Positions 22,396 to 33,682 of a stretch of 64,000 bases of DNA are shown in pieces (positions within the stretch are counted from its first letter, which is position 1; every line of letters starts with the position of its first letter). The stretch is from Cololabis saira (Eukaryota > Chordata > Actinopteri > Beloniformes > Belonidae). The notes beneath the pieces are model-generated. The model searched no databases. It had not been told where the DNA came from and was given only the letters and a program-made list of their open reading frames with translations. The stretch spans positions 6,190,827 to 6,254,826 of the forward strand of contig NC_084590.1 of the NCBI RefSeq assembly GCF_033807715.1, in the 5' to 3' direction. The position numbers were made by a program, and so were the translations under genes.

Positions 22396-23154
22396 CCAGT
22401 ACTGGAGTTGTAAAATAAAATCAGGGGGGGTGGTGGATTTTATCATATGGGGACAGATAATTTGTGCTGATTACAAATAATATAATATATTACAAATAAT
22501 AGCAGTGACCAAAACACCTGCAGAAATACTGCAGGAATGACATAGCAGCAGTTAAATGCAGCCTTCTGTAAGCTTTAAATATCCACTGGGCTTACATCAA
22601 ATACATCAAAACACAACAATAAAAAACACTTTTCTGAACTTATCAATATGACTCTGTCCTTCACAGGATAAGTAACATGGATCACTGCAAAAACTCTAAA
22701 TCTTAACAAGAATATTTGTCTTATTTCTAGTTAAAATGTGTCATTTTAGTAAAAAAATCTCATTACACTTAAAACAAGACTAATCACTGGAAAAAACAAC
22801 AATTTTCACCTGTTTCAAGTAGATTTTCACTTGAAATAAGTAGAAAAATCTGCCAGTGGAACAAGATGTTTTTGCTTGTAATAAGAAGATAAATCTTGTC
22901 CCACTGGCAGATTTTTCTACTTATTTCAAGTGAAAATTTACTTGAAACAGGTGAACATTTTCAAATAAGTTATTTTTCTGGTGATGACTCTAAATGTTGA
23001 AATAGCAGTAAAACCACATTCATTGATGAAATGACATAAGGGATGGAAAGGAGGAATGGTAGTTTTACAGGGGGGATGATTTGGACCGTTTTTATTTCAG
23101 GGGGGGATGCCATCCTCCCTCATCCCCCCTCATCCCCCTCAACTCCAGTACTGG
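22396..23154. mobile_element. composite MITE (CCAGTACTGG family), copy 1
   Basis: Perfect 15-bp TIRs, CCAGTACTGGAGTTG and its complement, with hexamers TTGTGA immediately outside both ends (22390-22395, 23155-23160). From the left: unique arm, the GCAAAAACTC palindrome (from about 22684), then the arm with CCCCCCTGTAAAACT-type sequence. Within the palindrome is a long hairpin (22809-22862 pairing with 22901-22953). Copies 2 and 3 carry the same internal structure. Confidence 0.85.
22684..22996. repeat. long hairpin/palindrome inside composite MITE copy 1
   Basis: Half of the GCAAAAACTC palindrome plus a hairpin with roughly 53-bp arms: ACCTGTTTCAAGTAGATTTT... pairs with ...AAAATTTACTTGAAACAGGT. 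The loop contains an AAGATGTTTTTGCTTG-type segment. Such structure can be unstable in cloning or assembly. Confidence 0.8.
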
Positions 23155-23160
23155 TTGTGA

Positions 23161-24480
23161 GTTTACCCATAAGTTCTCTTGAGAGTGGTTCTCACCTGGA
23201 ACACGGTCCATGTGAGAAGCTGGCTAGAAAACGCCCAGCTCAATTCAATCACTACGAGTTATCTATTTTAGCCAAGTTGGCATAGCTTACCAAACAATTG
23301 GGATTTTGAACTTTGATGCAGAAGCAGCTTCCAGAGTGAGTGCTGTCAGAGCTGAAATGGGAGCTCCACTGGGACTCCTAAGGCCAGACCACGAGGTCCG
23401 GTTGAAACCGGTGAGCAAGGAGCAGTCCAGCTGGTTCTCTGGTCAGCCATGGCCAGCAGCCTTCAAACACGGGCAAAGACTTGCTTCAGGCTGCCATGGT
23501 CCACCTCCAAACCCCTCCAGGCCAACCCAAGTCTAGCGCCAATCCAGTAAATAATTCCATAAGTTGAATGAAAATGGTACAAGCTCACCATTTTCTATTT
23601 CCAGAAAATAAAATGCAGTTAATTTGCTTCTTGCTGTGAGGAACGTTACTACCAGCAGTCAATCCCACTAATATGCTTTGGTTTAATGTCCAACTGAGAA
23701 GTGGCTCGGCATCTGACCCGTTTCCCTTTTCGTAATACTTGTTCATATTTCCCATACCTTTTTATTTTCTACCTGAATATTTATATATCACAAGGAAACA
23801 CAACCACAAATCAGACAGAAAACCCAACATGGTTTCTTCTATTTGGATTGATTTCCGTTCCATTGCAGACAGACTGAGTCTACCAACGTTACTTTACGTA
23901 ACAATGCAGGAAATGTTTTTCAGTTTCAAGCCTGTAACCCACTCTTAAGTACTTGAGATCTGTAAAGGCGGGATTACTTTGTAATGTTGCCATTTCTCTT
24001 CACAACGATTAACGTCATTGAGGATATTAGTAACAAAGAGTTTCAGGTGTAACTTTGTCCCAGTGTGAGAGTATGCAACAATCCAGGTTGCTGTTGCACT
24101 TTTGGTTTGAAAGCTCTCCAACATCCTTGATTCAGGACTGCAGGCCAGCCAGTCCAATACCTGTAGCATCTTTATCCTATGCCATCTATATTGTTTTTTC
24201 ACTGTAATGATTGTCCCGGGCTGGGACCCGAACGTGGACCACCTGTACAAGGACCAATGTCTCTGACCACGGGGTGCCTTCCTGTTGCGCTGAACCAAAC
24301 AGCAGCATCAAAGCTAGAGGATGGGTAGATGATGGTAGAGTGTCAGCCATCCTCCAACCAGTAGGTAACCAGGCTGATCCCTGCTGCATGCTGGACTGAG
24401 CCCTGGCAGGACATCGCACTCCATCGGCCCAGCCACTAAGTGTCGCGAGCCTGTGTTTTATTGTACCAATCCCAGGTTTT
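23161..24480. other. no gene recognised
   Basis: Single-copy-looking DNA. Frames at 23306-23536 (+), 23945-24298 (-) and 24186-24419 (-) have no recognisable domain. Confidence 0.45.
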
Positions 24481-24489
24481 CGTTGATCT

Positions 24490-24628
24490 GTGGGTTCACT
24501 TACTTTTCACCCATTCTTGCCAAAAGAAGTCGAGAAGCTGGAGAAGTGATACATTGATCTGATCCTTACCTGAGTGGCAATAAGAGAGAAACACACACAG
24601 TGCTGGAGGAAGAAGTAAGTGAACCCAG
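24490..24628. mobile_element. inverted pair resembling Tc1/mariner ends
   Basis: GTGGGTTCACTTACTTTTC at the left and GAAGTAAGTGAACCCAG at the right form an inverted pair about 100 bp apart. The motif recurs near 14653. It looks like the eroded ends of a deleted Tc1/mariner-type element. Confidence 0.45.
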
Positions 24629-25076
24629 AGATGCTTCCAGCTCCAGTGACGTCCTCAAGACTGGCTGATTCTTCTTTACATGATTCAAGATTCGGCATCT
24701 TTGCTGAAGCATTCACGTTTCCTGAACTCACCCACCCACAAGGTACCAGGGCTTACCGTCTATGACGACAGCACAGGTGAGAGCGGGAATGCACAGGTCT
24801 GCTAACCCCTCAGGCTGCCCCGCACGTTGCCAGCAGCCGTTCCCTTAAAGGTGTTCCTCTACCATTCATTTATCATCCTTCGTGCTCTGATCAAGCTACA
24901 GTATGTACTGTATTTGTGAAGATGTGCCTGAGAAACCGTTGTCGTCATAAACGGTGAGCCTTGTTCTACCAACAAACCCTTCTAAGGCCCAACAATCCCC
25001 GTCCTGGTGTGAATTCCTCATTCTGTCGCCGTGCGTAAAGGCGATTCCTGGTTTCAGGTAGCAACAGTGGTCCTTC
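24629..25076. other. no gene recognised
   Basis: No open frame or repeat structure that I can support. Confidence 0.4.
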
Positions 25077-25167
25077 TAAAGGCTGACTTATGGTTCACTG
25101 TGACCGGAAAAAGTCGGATAAACCATAAACCATTCAGGAAAAGATTGCAAATTAGCGGTCACGGGGG

Positions 25168-26646
25168 GTGCTGCCGGGCCGGGTCTTTGCCCGTGGGTCC
25201 GGGCCGGGCTCAGCCCGAAACAGCGACGTGGGCCCGCCTTCCTGTAGGCCCACCACCCGCAGGAAGGTCCATGAGAGGCTGGTGCAATGTGGGCTGGGTA
25301 GCAGTCGTGACGGGGGGCCTCGACGACCCAATCCCTGGACAAAAACCCTCACAGTGGGGACATGGAATGTCACCTCGCTGGGAGGGAAGGAGCCGGAGCT
25401 TGTGCGTGAGGTTGAGATAGTCGGGCTCACCTCCACACATAGCTTGGGCTCTGGAACCTAGCTCCTTGAAAGGGGCTGGACCCTCCACTACTCTGGAGTT
25501 GCCCAGGGTGAGAGGCGGCGGGCTGGTGTGGGCTTGGTTATAGCCCCCCAGCTGAGCCGCCATGTGTTGGAGTTCACCCCGGTGAACGAGAGGGTCGCTT
25601 CCCTGCGCCTTTGGGTCGGGAAAAGGTCTCTCACTGTTGTTTGTGCCTACGGGCCGAACAGCAGTGCGGAGTACCCGGCCTTCTTGGAGTCCTTGGGAGG
25701 GGTACTTGATAGTGCTCCAACGGGGGACTCCATTGTTCTACTGGGGGACTTCAACGCTCACGTGGGCAATGACAGTAATACCTGGAGAGGCGTGATTGGG
25801 AGGAACGGCCTCCCCGATCTGAACCCAAGCGGCGTTTTGTTGTTGGACTTCTGTGCTAGCCACAGTTTGTCCATAACGAACACCATGTTCAGGCATAAGG
25901 GTGTCCATCAGTGCACGTGGCACCAGGACACCCTAGGCCGGAGGTCAATGATCGACTTTGTTGTCGTTTCATCTGACCTTCGGCCGCATGTCTTGGACAC
26001 TCGGGTGAAGAGAGGGGCTGAGCTGTCAACTGATCACCACCTGGTGGTGAGTTGGATGCGCTGGCAGGGGAGGAGGCTGGACAGACCGGGCAGACCCAAA
26101 CGTATTGTGAGGGTCTGTTGGGAACGTCTGGCTGAGCCCTCTGTCAGGGACATCTTCAACTCTCACCTCCGAGAGAACTTCTCTCAGATCCCGGGGGAGG
26201 CGGGGGACATCGAATCCGAGTGGACCATGTTCTCTGCCTCCATTGTCGACGCGGCGGCTCGAAGTTGTGGTCGCAGGGTCTCCGGTGCCTGTCGTGGCGG
26301 CAATCCTAGAACCCGGTGGTGGACACCAGAAGTACAGGATGCCGTCAGACTGAAGAAGGAGTCCTACCGGGCTATGTTGGCCTGTGGGACTCCTGACGCA
26401 GTAGATAGGTACCGGCAGGCCAAGCGAGCCGCAGCTCGGGCGGTCCTGGAGGCAAAAACCCAGGTCTGGGAGGAGTTTGGGGAGGCCATGGAAGAAGACT
26501 TTCGGTCGGCCTTGATCAAGTCTAGATCAGACTTGTTCCCGGTGCATGTTGGACTCCAGCAGGGCTGCCCTTTGTCACCGGTCCTGTACATAATTTTTAT
26601 GGACTATGCTGAGGCTGCTGCCCCCGCGACCCGGGAACGAATAAGC
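25168..26646 (+). pseudogene. LINE endonuclease-RT remnant ORF, one stop
   Basis: One reading frame runs through the element with a single in-frame TAG (25459-25461). Before it lies GTWNVTSL, the start of an APE-type endonuclease. After it, the frame from 25528 carries YGPN (residues 41-44), GDFNAH (73-78), SMIDFVV (140-146) and DH (169-170), the endonuclease active-site series. Residues 345-354 read [10 protein letters not shown], an RT block, joined directly to the C-terminal end of the LINE; the catalytic DD region is absent. It would be unable to reverse-transcribe itself. Confidence 0.8.
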
Positions 26647-26676
26647 GGCGGACGATGGATGGATGGATGGATGGAT
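25175..26676 (+). mobile_element. internally deleted RTE-type LINE
   Basis: A non-LTR retrotransposon copy with its 5' G+C-rich leader, an APE endonuclease region, one short RT block, the extreme C-terminal coding end and a short (ATGG)n tail, between 12-bp direct repeats. Most of the RT region is missing. Presence of both ends argues for internal deletion rather than ordinary 5' truncation. The RTE clade is inferred from the endonuclease opening GTWNVTSL and the ATGG tail; it is not certain. Confidence 0.8.
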
Positions 26677-26736
26677 GGGGGGTGCTGCACCGCGGCGAAA
26701 TGGAGTGACAGACGCAAAACCATAATTCAGGCTTTA

Positions 26737-27441
26737 CACATCGCATTGCCATTACTGGAGGTTTGATACACCATTGGGAAACATCTGCATCTTCAAATGT
26801 CTTCTTTCTGGAGAGTGGGTGATTTTAGAAAACATGAAACCTTTGTGGGAGCTGTGGGTGGTTCAACACCACATTCAGCTGTCAGACTTTGAAGAGTCCC
26901 CAGCAGCCTTGAACCTGCTGCTTTTCCGTGCTGGTATGCAAGGAGCACTCAGACTTTCCTTTTTTTGGCCGTGTGTGTGTCTGTACTGGATGTTTGTGTG
27001 TGTTGCTGCGATTGAACAAAGGCCTCTTTTGTCCGGCAGAACTGTGGCCGCGAGTGTCTCCACCACAAACACACTGTGTTTTTTGTGGATTTTCACATGT
27101 GCTGCTAACATGTGTGTGTTTGCGTGCACACTGCAGTGGAAGACAGACTTGAGCTCTGCTTGGGTCTGGTTCCGGCTCCGCGGAGAGCAGCTCTCGCCCC
27201 GGGCGAGCCCGGCTCTGGGCTCCCTGGTTCCTGTCAGACCCCAGTCGCCTCTCTCTCCTCCGGCTGTGATGGAGAGGAGCTCTGCTCTGGGAAATGTTAA
27301 CCCTCCTACCCACATCTCCTTACAACTGCTTATCTTTAACTCTCAGTCTCACATCCAGTGTCCAAAAAATGTGGACATTTTGTGAAATATAAATAAAAAC
27401 AGAATACAGTTTTTTATTCACAACAGAACATAAAATTAATG
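26737..27441. other. unassigned; possible exon-like stretch
   Basis: A G+C-rich segment (about 27136-27295) stands out from AT-rich surroundings. It follows an acceptor-like CTGCAG and ends near a GT, and is open in one + frame (VEDRLELCLGLVPAPRR... with Cys residues at the end) and in overlapping reverse frames. I do not recognise a protein, and CpG-rich chance sequence is equally likely. Confidence 0.2.
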
Positions 27442-27524
27442 TTGAACCTGACAAAATCACAAGAAAAAAAAGAGATTACACTGAATTTGACGGCAACAAA
27501 ACTTAATATATTTTATACTTCCTA
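27442..27524. repeat. 83-bp direct repeat, left copy
   Basis: TTGAACCTGACAAAATCACA... to ...TATTTTATACTTCCTA recurs at 27895-27977 with only a few substitutions. The palindromic MITE lies exactly between the two copies. Confidence 0.9.
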
Positions 27525-27888
27525 CAGGACTCTCTCAGAAAATTAGAATATTGTGATAAAGTTCTTTATTTTCTGTAATGCAAAAATGTCATACATTCTG
27601 GATTCATTACAAATCAACTGAAATATTGCAAGCCTTTTATTATTTTAATATTACTGATCATGGCTTACAGCTTAAGAAAACTCAAATATCCTATCTCAAA
27701 TTAGAATATTCTGGGAATCTTAATCTTAAACTGTAAGCCATAATCAGCAATATTAAAATAATAAAAGGCTTGCAATATTTCAGTTGATTTGTAATGAATC
27801 CAGAATGTATGACATTTTTGTTTTTTTAATTGCATTACAGAAAATAAAGAACTTTATCACAATATTCAAATTTTCGGAGACAGTCATG
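27525..27888. mobile_element. palindromic Tc1/mariner-type MITE, copy 2
   Basis: Starts CAGGACTCTCTCAGAAAATT after TA (27523-27524) and ends before TA (27889-27890). Long inverted arms match the copy at 9243-9608. There is no transposase. Confidence 0.88.
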
Positions 27889-27894
27889 TAAATT

Positions 27895-27977
27895 TTGAAC
27901 CTGACAAAATCACAAGAAAAAAAAGAGATTATACTGAATTGAACGGCAACAACACTTAATATATTTTATACTTCCTA
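27895..27977. repeat. 83-bp direct repeat, right copy
   Basis: Second copy of the 27442-27524 sequence, same orientation, differing at a few positions (GAATTGAACGG versus GAATTTGACGG). Confidence 0.9.
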
Positions 27978-28814
27978 TTATCATTTGAAGAGTGCTAAAG
28001 GTTTCTGACGTCAAATATAATAAATAACAACACACTAAAATAATAATCATCATCATGAATTGTTTAAAAGCAAACACAAAATGAAGGGCATTGATGTAAA
28101 TTATCAGAGCTGTTTCCTCTCATTCTCCTACATCAACCGTTTCTAGATGTTTGGTTTAGACGTTACACCTGAGTCTCTTTTCATTCAAAATCCTCCTGTT
28201 GCATCCGTGTAAAACGACTCTGCCCCTGGTGTTGGGAACATACACTACGATGCAAAATAAAATAGGTTGTTTTTATGCACAGTGACTATAATTTGTTTGC
28301 TGACAGTATTAATCCAATATATTGTGTCAGTGGCATTTCATTTGTGAAAAAGCATCCACTTTACTGCGATTAAGGAGGTGAAAGAAGGTGTTATTTCAAC
28401 AAGCAGTTGTAAAGGTGATTTGGTAACAAAAGCTGTGCTCATGAGGGCTGAGTGTCTGAGGAGCAAGGAATCTCAGGATCTCCAGTTTGTCAAATCAGTG
28501 AACTGAAAAATAATCATTGAAATGTGATCCTTCATGATCCTTCAGATGACACTGCATCAAAAATCCTCCTTCATCAGCTGATACAACCAGACGAACAAGG
28601 GTTATCATGGAAACCTTTGTCAACACTACCGTGCAGAGATACATTCACTAATGACTCAAAACTTACTGTAAGTGTTAAACATTTACTTTAGAAAAAAGCA
28701 GCCTGATGTTAGCCTTGTCTGGATTGGAGAAGGTTCTGTACGAGGAACTCTGATTCATGTTCCCGCTCAGCATCATCTGCTGTCAATTCATTAGTAATTC
28801 ATTAATACAGATGT
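27978..28814. other. no gene recognised
   Basis: AT-rich, single-copy-looking DNA with no long frame on either strand. Confidence 0.5.
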
Positions 28815-29600
28815 TGTTTTATATTTATTTATTTTATTTATTTAAAGCTTTAGTTATCAGGGACAATGCACTTTAATAATACATTTAAACAAATGTAAAA
28901 TATGCCAGAATTAGCCAAAAAGGCTATTTTGCATCTGCTGTTCCTGGACTGGTGTAAAATAGTCAACCTAAAAGAAAAGTTATTAAGATATAATCAATAC
29001 AACATTTCCAAATAAGAAGGCTACATCAGAATAAAGATTAAAAGGTAAGAGACTAAGCTAAAATACACACACACACAGGTTAACATAAGCTCAACAACAG
29101 ACAATTGCTACAAACGAAAACAGAAACAACATGAAGCAGCAACAGTAACATCAACATTAATAACACGAGACACAGTAACACAATAACAGGCTAAAAACAA
29201 ACCAGACAAAAGCACTAAACACAGAATAAAAAGCCATGCACAAAAAGCAACATTGTAAATAGACAAACTAATAGGCAACATGACAGGCAGGGCAACAAGC
29301 CAGGAAAATTAAGCACTAGAATTTAATGTTGACAGGCTTGGCCACTAATTAACCACTTTTTTAGATAAAATTTAAAAGAAGAATAATTGGATTGGTTTCT
29401 AATCTCAGTTGGTATGAAGTTCCACTCACGAGCAGCCCTGATTGAAAATGCAGACTGGCTAAAAGCACTTTTCCTAAACTGGACCACACAATCTCCTCTA
29501 GCTGCTCCTTTAGAAACTGGTTCAGTACAGGAGGAGCAAGTCCATGAATGATTTTATACATATGCAGAGGACACTGTGATATACCGATCATACACCGATC
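28815..29600 (-). pseudogene. LINE 3' end with RT C-terminus
   Basis: Reading the reverse strand, an RT-type C-terminal tail (SAFSIRAAREWNFIPTEIRN, then YSSFKFYLKKWLI) ends at a stop near 29322. A long 3' UTR follows, finishing in AAATAAATAAAATAAATAAA-type sequence at about 28820-28845. It is 5'-truncated at about 29600. The clade is probably CR1/Rex-like, but this is uncertain. Confidence 0.65.
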
Positions 29601-29700
29601 CAGACTCCAGTTCTTAGATCTTTGCACTGGCTTCCTGTTTGTCTCAGAATAGATGTTGAAATCCTGATATCCCTGAATGGTGAAGGGCCAAAATACACCT
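29600..29700 (+). pseudogene. LINE RT fragment, LHWLPV block
   Basis: The + strand reads LRSLHWLPVCLRIDVEIL then NGEGPKY, the LHWLPV block of L2/CR1-like reverse transcriptases. It meets the reverse-strand LINE end on its left head to head. Confidence 0.6.
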
Positions 29701-30441
29701 ATTAGGACGACTGAACGTCCATAGACTCTACAAGTGGATCAGTGCCAGGAACCTGGACGTGCCAAAACAACGAGTGTTTAAGAAAACATGAGGAGAGTTC
29801 CAGAGGGGCGTTTAGAGATAAAAGCAAGATGGTGAAGTTTTGAAAAAGGTGGCTCTAAGTAGGCGGAGTGGCAAAAATGAGAAGTGTCAACGTTAACACT
29901 AAGATTTGCCAACCACAATCACTAAACAGCCAAACCTAAAAAACAGCATCATTCAAGCGTACAAGTTTAAAAGACCACTAAATTCATTTCCAACACTGGA
30001 AAAAAGACTGAGCAGAGTGTGATCATGTTCGTAACTGAGAAGCTGTGACTGCTGAAAGCTTTGAAAAGCACCAGCGCTGAACACACCACCCTCAGTTCAG
30101 AGCCAGCAGATTCTCACTGTGGTGCTCAACCAGTCTATCTAGGTTTGGATATAAGATTTCTGCAGGTAAGGGGCATTCAAGAGGCCATGCTTTTTAGTGC
30201 AACAGATCTCCGTACAATTCTTTTTATGAAAGGATAACATTTCACCAGTCACACCTTGTTCAAACACTTTAAAGTTCTCTTACAAATGTTAAATGTACTT
30301 TTCATTGCGCATAAACAAAATGCCTTTCATACTTTTAATTGGTTTTGCAAGGGTTTTACTCTGTCCTCATCCTCAGAAGGTCACAGCACCAACTGCTTTG
30401 CTGGATATGAGAGATTTAAAAGAAGATTTCAAGACCATGAG
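29701..30441. other. no gene recognised
   Basis: No supported frame or transposon end. The right boundary is the 6-bp flank of composite MITE copy 2. Confidence 0.45.
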
Positions 30442-30447
30442 ACACGC

Positions 30448-31141
30448 CCAGTACTGGAGTTGAGGGGGGATGAGGGGGGATGAGGGGGGATGGCATCCCC
30501 CCTGAAATAAAAACGGTCAAAATCATCCCCCCTGTAAAACTGCCATCCCTCCTTTCCATCCCTTATGTCATTTCATCAATGAATGTGGTTTTACTGCTAT
30601 TTCAACATTTAGAGTCATCACCAGAAAAATAACACCAGAAAAATGTGACAATTTTCACCTTTTTCAGGTAAATTTTCACTTGAAATAAGTAGGAAAAACT
30701 GCCAGTGGGACAAGATTTATCTTTTTCTTACAAGCAAAAAAAAAATGAGTAATGAGTCTTGTTTTAAGTGTAATGAGATTTTTTTTACTAAAATGAGACA
30801 TTTTAACTAGAAATAAGACAAATATTCTTGTTAAGATTGTGAGTTTTTACAGTGATCCATGTTACTTATCCTGTGAAGGACAGAGTCATATTGATAAGTT
30901 CAGAAAAGTGTTTTTTATTGTTGTGTTTTGATGTATTTGATGTAAGCCCAGTGGATATTTAAAGATTACAGAAGGCTGCATTTAACTGCTGCTATGTCAT
31001 TCCTGCAGTATTTCTGCAGCTGTTTTGGTCACTGCTATTATTTGTAATATATTATATTATTTGTAATCAGCACAAATTATCTGTCCCCATATGATAAAAT
31101 CCCCCATCCCCCCTGATTTTTTTTTACAACTCGAGTACTGG
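30448..31141. mobile_element. composite MITE (CCAGTACTGG family), copy 2
   Basis: Reverse orientation relative to copy 1. Ends CCAGTACTGGAGTTG and the complement-like CAACTCGAGTACTGG, flanked by hexamers ACACGC (30442-30447) and ACAGGC (31142-31147), a 5/6 match. It has the same internal GCAAAAACTC palindrome (about 30600-30855) but with part of the hairpin arm deleted. Confidence 0.82.
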
Positions 31142-31339
31142 ACAGGCCACATGAGACGGGTGTATGTCACCATACACATGAAACAAGCTTCTAAACTGGA
31201 GATGTCCTTATACGGGGCTTATCTCCTCAAACCCACATCCTTTCATCCAACCTGGTTCATCTCCTCTTAATTGGTTCATCTTTTAGTACGTAGTTCATCT
31301 CCTATTACCTAGTTCATCTCATCGTTCAAATCTCTTCTA

Positions 31340-32350
31340 CAATCTCTTTTTAAACTTTATTTTTGTATTTTAGTTTTTATAGTAACACAAATATAACACA
31401 AATGTACATGCTGATGAACAGACAGGATACCAGGGGTAATACAGTTTGTCTTTTCTTTGTTTTCTGGGTTACTTTTCCAACATTTCCACCGAGAGTAAAT
31501 GTGACAGGAGCTTCACTAGGGTCCCGAGTGTGATTTGAATTCAGTCCATATCATCCTTAGTCCATATTACTCTTGAGCACATAGAGAATTTACCTTAATA
31601 TCTGATAAATAGGTGACAAAGAAATAATAAAAATGAGGTGCATGTTGTAGTAATTGTTAAAGGAAAGAAAGAAAATGTCCATAATATGTTAACATAAAAG
31701 GTCTTCTTTTACAACATTCATGTACATCACCCATTTGTACCAATACTTGTCAAATTTATCTGCGCAGAGTCTGAGAGAAAATGTCAGCCTTTCCACGACA
31801 AACATCTCCTTTACAACTGTTACTCACTCTCTTTTTGTTGGGGGTTCTTTGTTTAGCCATTTCCTCGCTATTGTTTTCTTGGAAGCTACTAGTAATATTT
31901 TAAGGAGGTATTTCTCTGAGGTATTTAGTTTAGTTGGTATATTTCCCAGATATATTGTACAGAAATTATGTTCAATCTTAGAGCCAGTTATGGAATTTAT
32001 TTATGATGTTATTTCTCGCCAATAAGATTGGATTGCCAGGCAATTCCAAAATATGTGAAAATGGTCAACCATAGAGTTGTTGCAAAGTCTCCAATATCGC
32101 CCTGATTCTGGTCTGCCATTCTGTAAACATTTTATTCTTGGGGTGATGAAGAACCTGATCATACTCTTCCATGCAAATCCTCTTGTATCTTACATATATT
32201 CAGCAACTCTTCCTCTGTTATCATGATGTTTGTTTCCTTTTCCCATCTAGCTTTTATGTATAATGTGGAGTGATTCCTGTGAGATTGTATACAGGCATAT
32301 ATTTTTGATACCACTTTCTTGAGGCTACCACCTTACCCACAGTTTTAATA
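31340..32350 (-). pseudogene. L1-type LINE ORF2 C-terminal remnant
   Basis: The reverse strand, with frameshifts, reads FFITPRIKCLQNGRPESG, MVDHFHIFWNCLAIQSYW (about 32014-32068), then KEPPTKREWVTVVKEMF and LCADKFDKYWYKW. This order is typical of the C-terminus of fish L1/Tx1-type ORF2 proteins. A 101-codon + strand frame over the same DNA is a shadow. Dead copy. Confidence 0.7.
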
Positions 32351-32785
32351 CTTAACGTAATGTTGATGTACGAGTCTGAGCTCACTTATATACTTTTTTT
32401 CTTTTTTAATTCTCTTCCTGCGAGCTAGATGTGAGCTGAAGTGAGATAGTTAAGCCATGTTGGCTAAGCCAAGTGCCAAAAATCAATTTGAGATATATCT
32501 CTGGAGCAGTAATTATGCTTTGTTTGTCTGGAAAAGCCCAAGAGTCCTCCCTCATACCGCCCGTGTTCCCTCCAGGGTTTTCTAACAGCGCAGACAGGGA
32601 GGTGTGCTCAGACACAATTTGCGATCGTGCCGACCAACGTTCAAGTGGACCGTAGAACCCACAAACAAACCAGAACAGGAACAACTACACACCCGTGCCT
32701 GCTGGGTATGGTCCCGTGCAAAGGTGAGTATAGAGGGAATGTGCATGACGTCACAGATGTGACTCCACAGCGGGTTACGCCCACT
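32351..32785. other. no gene recognised
   Basis: Short overlapping frames on both strands without features. The left part may belong to the L1-type remnant. Confidence 0.4.
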
Positions 32786-32832
32786 GAGTGTCAGAAAGAT
32801 TGAGTGTCAGAAAGACTGAGTGGTAGAAAGAC
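32786..32832. repeat. 16-bp minisatellite, left part
   Basis: Three units of GTGTCAGAAAGACTGA / GTGGTAGAAAGACTAA type. The array resumes at 35793 after two intervening mobile elements. Confidence 0.85.
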
Positions 32833-33133
32833 TAAGGGGTAAATCCACAAAGAACAAATTGCGCCCGCAAATAGCGCTGTGAATGGCGCTGCATCTGCGC
32901 CCGCAATTTGCCCCGCCTTAAGGTCCTATTCACAAAAGATTTTGCTCTAATGATATACCGGCGCAAACACGCCCATAAAGTTTTGCAGCTGAGTGCAATT
33001 TGCACTTGTCTGAGTGAGCGGAGCTGTTTCCAGTGTTCTCCATATTTCAGCACACAGATTGGTCCATAATGAAAACTGCAGAGAGAACAATAGCCTCAAC
33101 TTTCACGTATTTGTACTTCTAGTATTTCGCATG

Positions 33134-33301
<168 letters not shown>

Positions 33302-33571
33302 AAAGACCTCAGTGTCTGTATGACATAAGCTAATGAAATGTCAAATGTTAAGAGGCTGTGCGCATTTACGCACAAGGCACAGCACCAGTAACTTCATTAA
33401 CACTGGATCGGGATCAGATCAGGATCTAATGGTAATTCATGTTCTTTGTTTTGCTACACGTATGAAAGCTGTATGTGTACACTGTATGAAAGCGATACGA
33501 AAACGGCCCCGCAGCCCCGCTTCACCCCCCACTCCCTCTCCTCCTCTCCCGTCTCCCCTCAGAGCTGCTCA

Positions 33572-33682
33572 GGGCGGGTTTATGGTTCTGCGTTCCTTTA
33601 ACCTACGGCGTAGGTGCGCGTCGCCGCGTACCCTGCGCCGTAGGCTCTGCGTCGTTTTAACGCGGGACCCTAATTTAGGCAC
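33572..33682. mobile_element. tooth-family MITE-like segment in E1
   Basis: TTTATGGTTCTGCGTTCC on the left, a CpG-rich core with GCGTAGG and CCTACGGCG palindromes, and TTTAACGCGGGACCC on the right. It matches the core of 3903-3994. Confidence 0.6.

Larger units (their letters stand above)
25077..26736. mobile_element. tooth-family MITE split by a LINE
   Basis: Left arm TAAAGGCTGACTTATGGTT (25077-25095) and right arm AACCATAATTCAGGCTTTA (26718-26736) are inverted copies with few mismatches, as at 3903-3994. The middle is a LINE insertion whose target duplication, GGGGGGTGCTGC, reads at 25163-25174 and 26677-26688. Confidence 0.75.

Noticed and set aside
26774..27385. 203-codon + frame as a host gene
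   Set aside because: No domain, overlapping reverse frames of similar length, and a GT/TG-rich repetitive start; only a weak exon-like patch remains.
31720..32025. 101-codon + strand frame
   Set aside because: It is antisense to a recognisable L1-type ORF2 remnant on the reverse strand.
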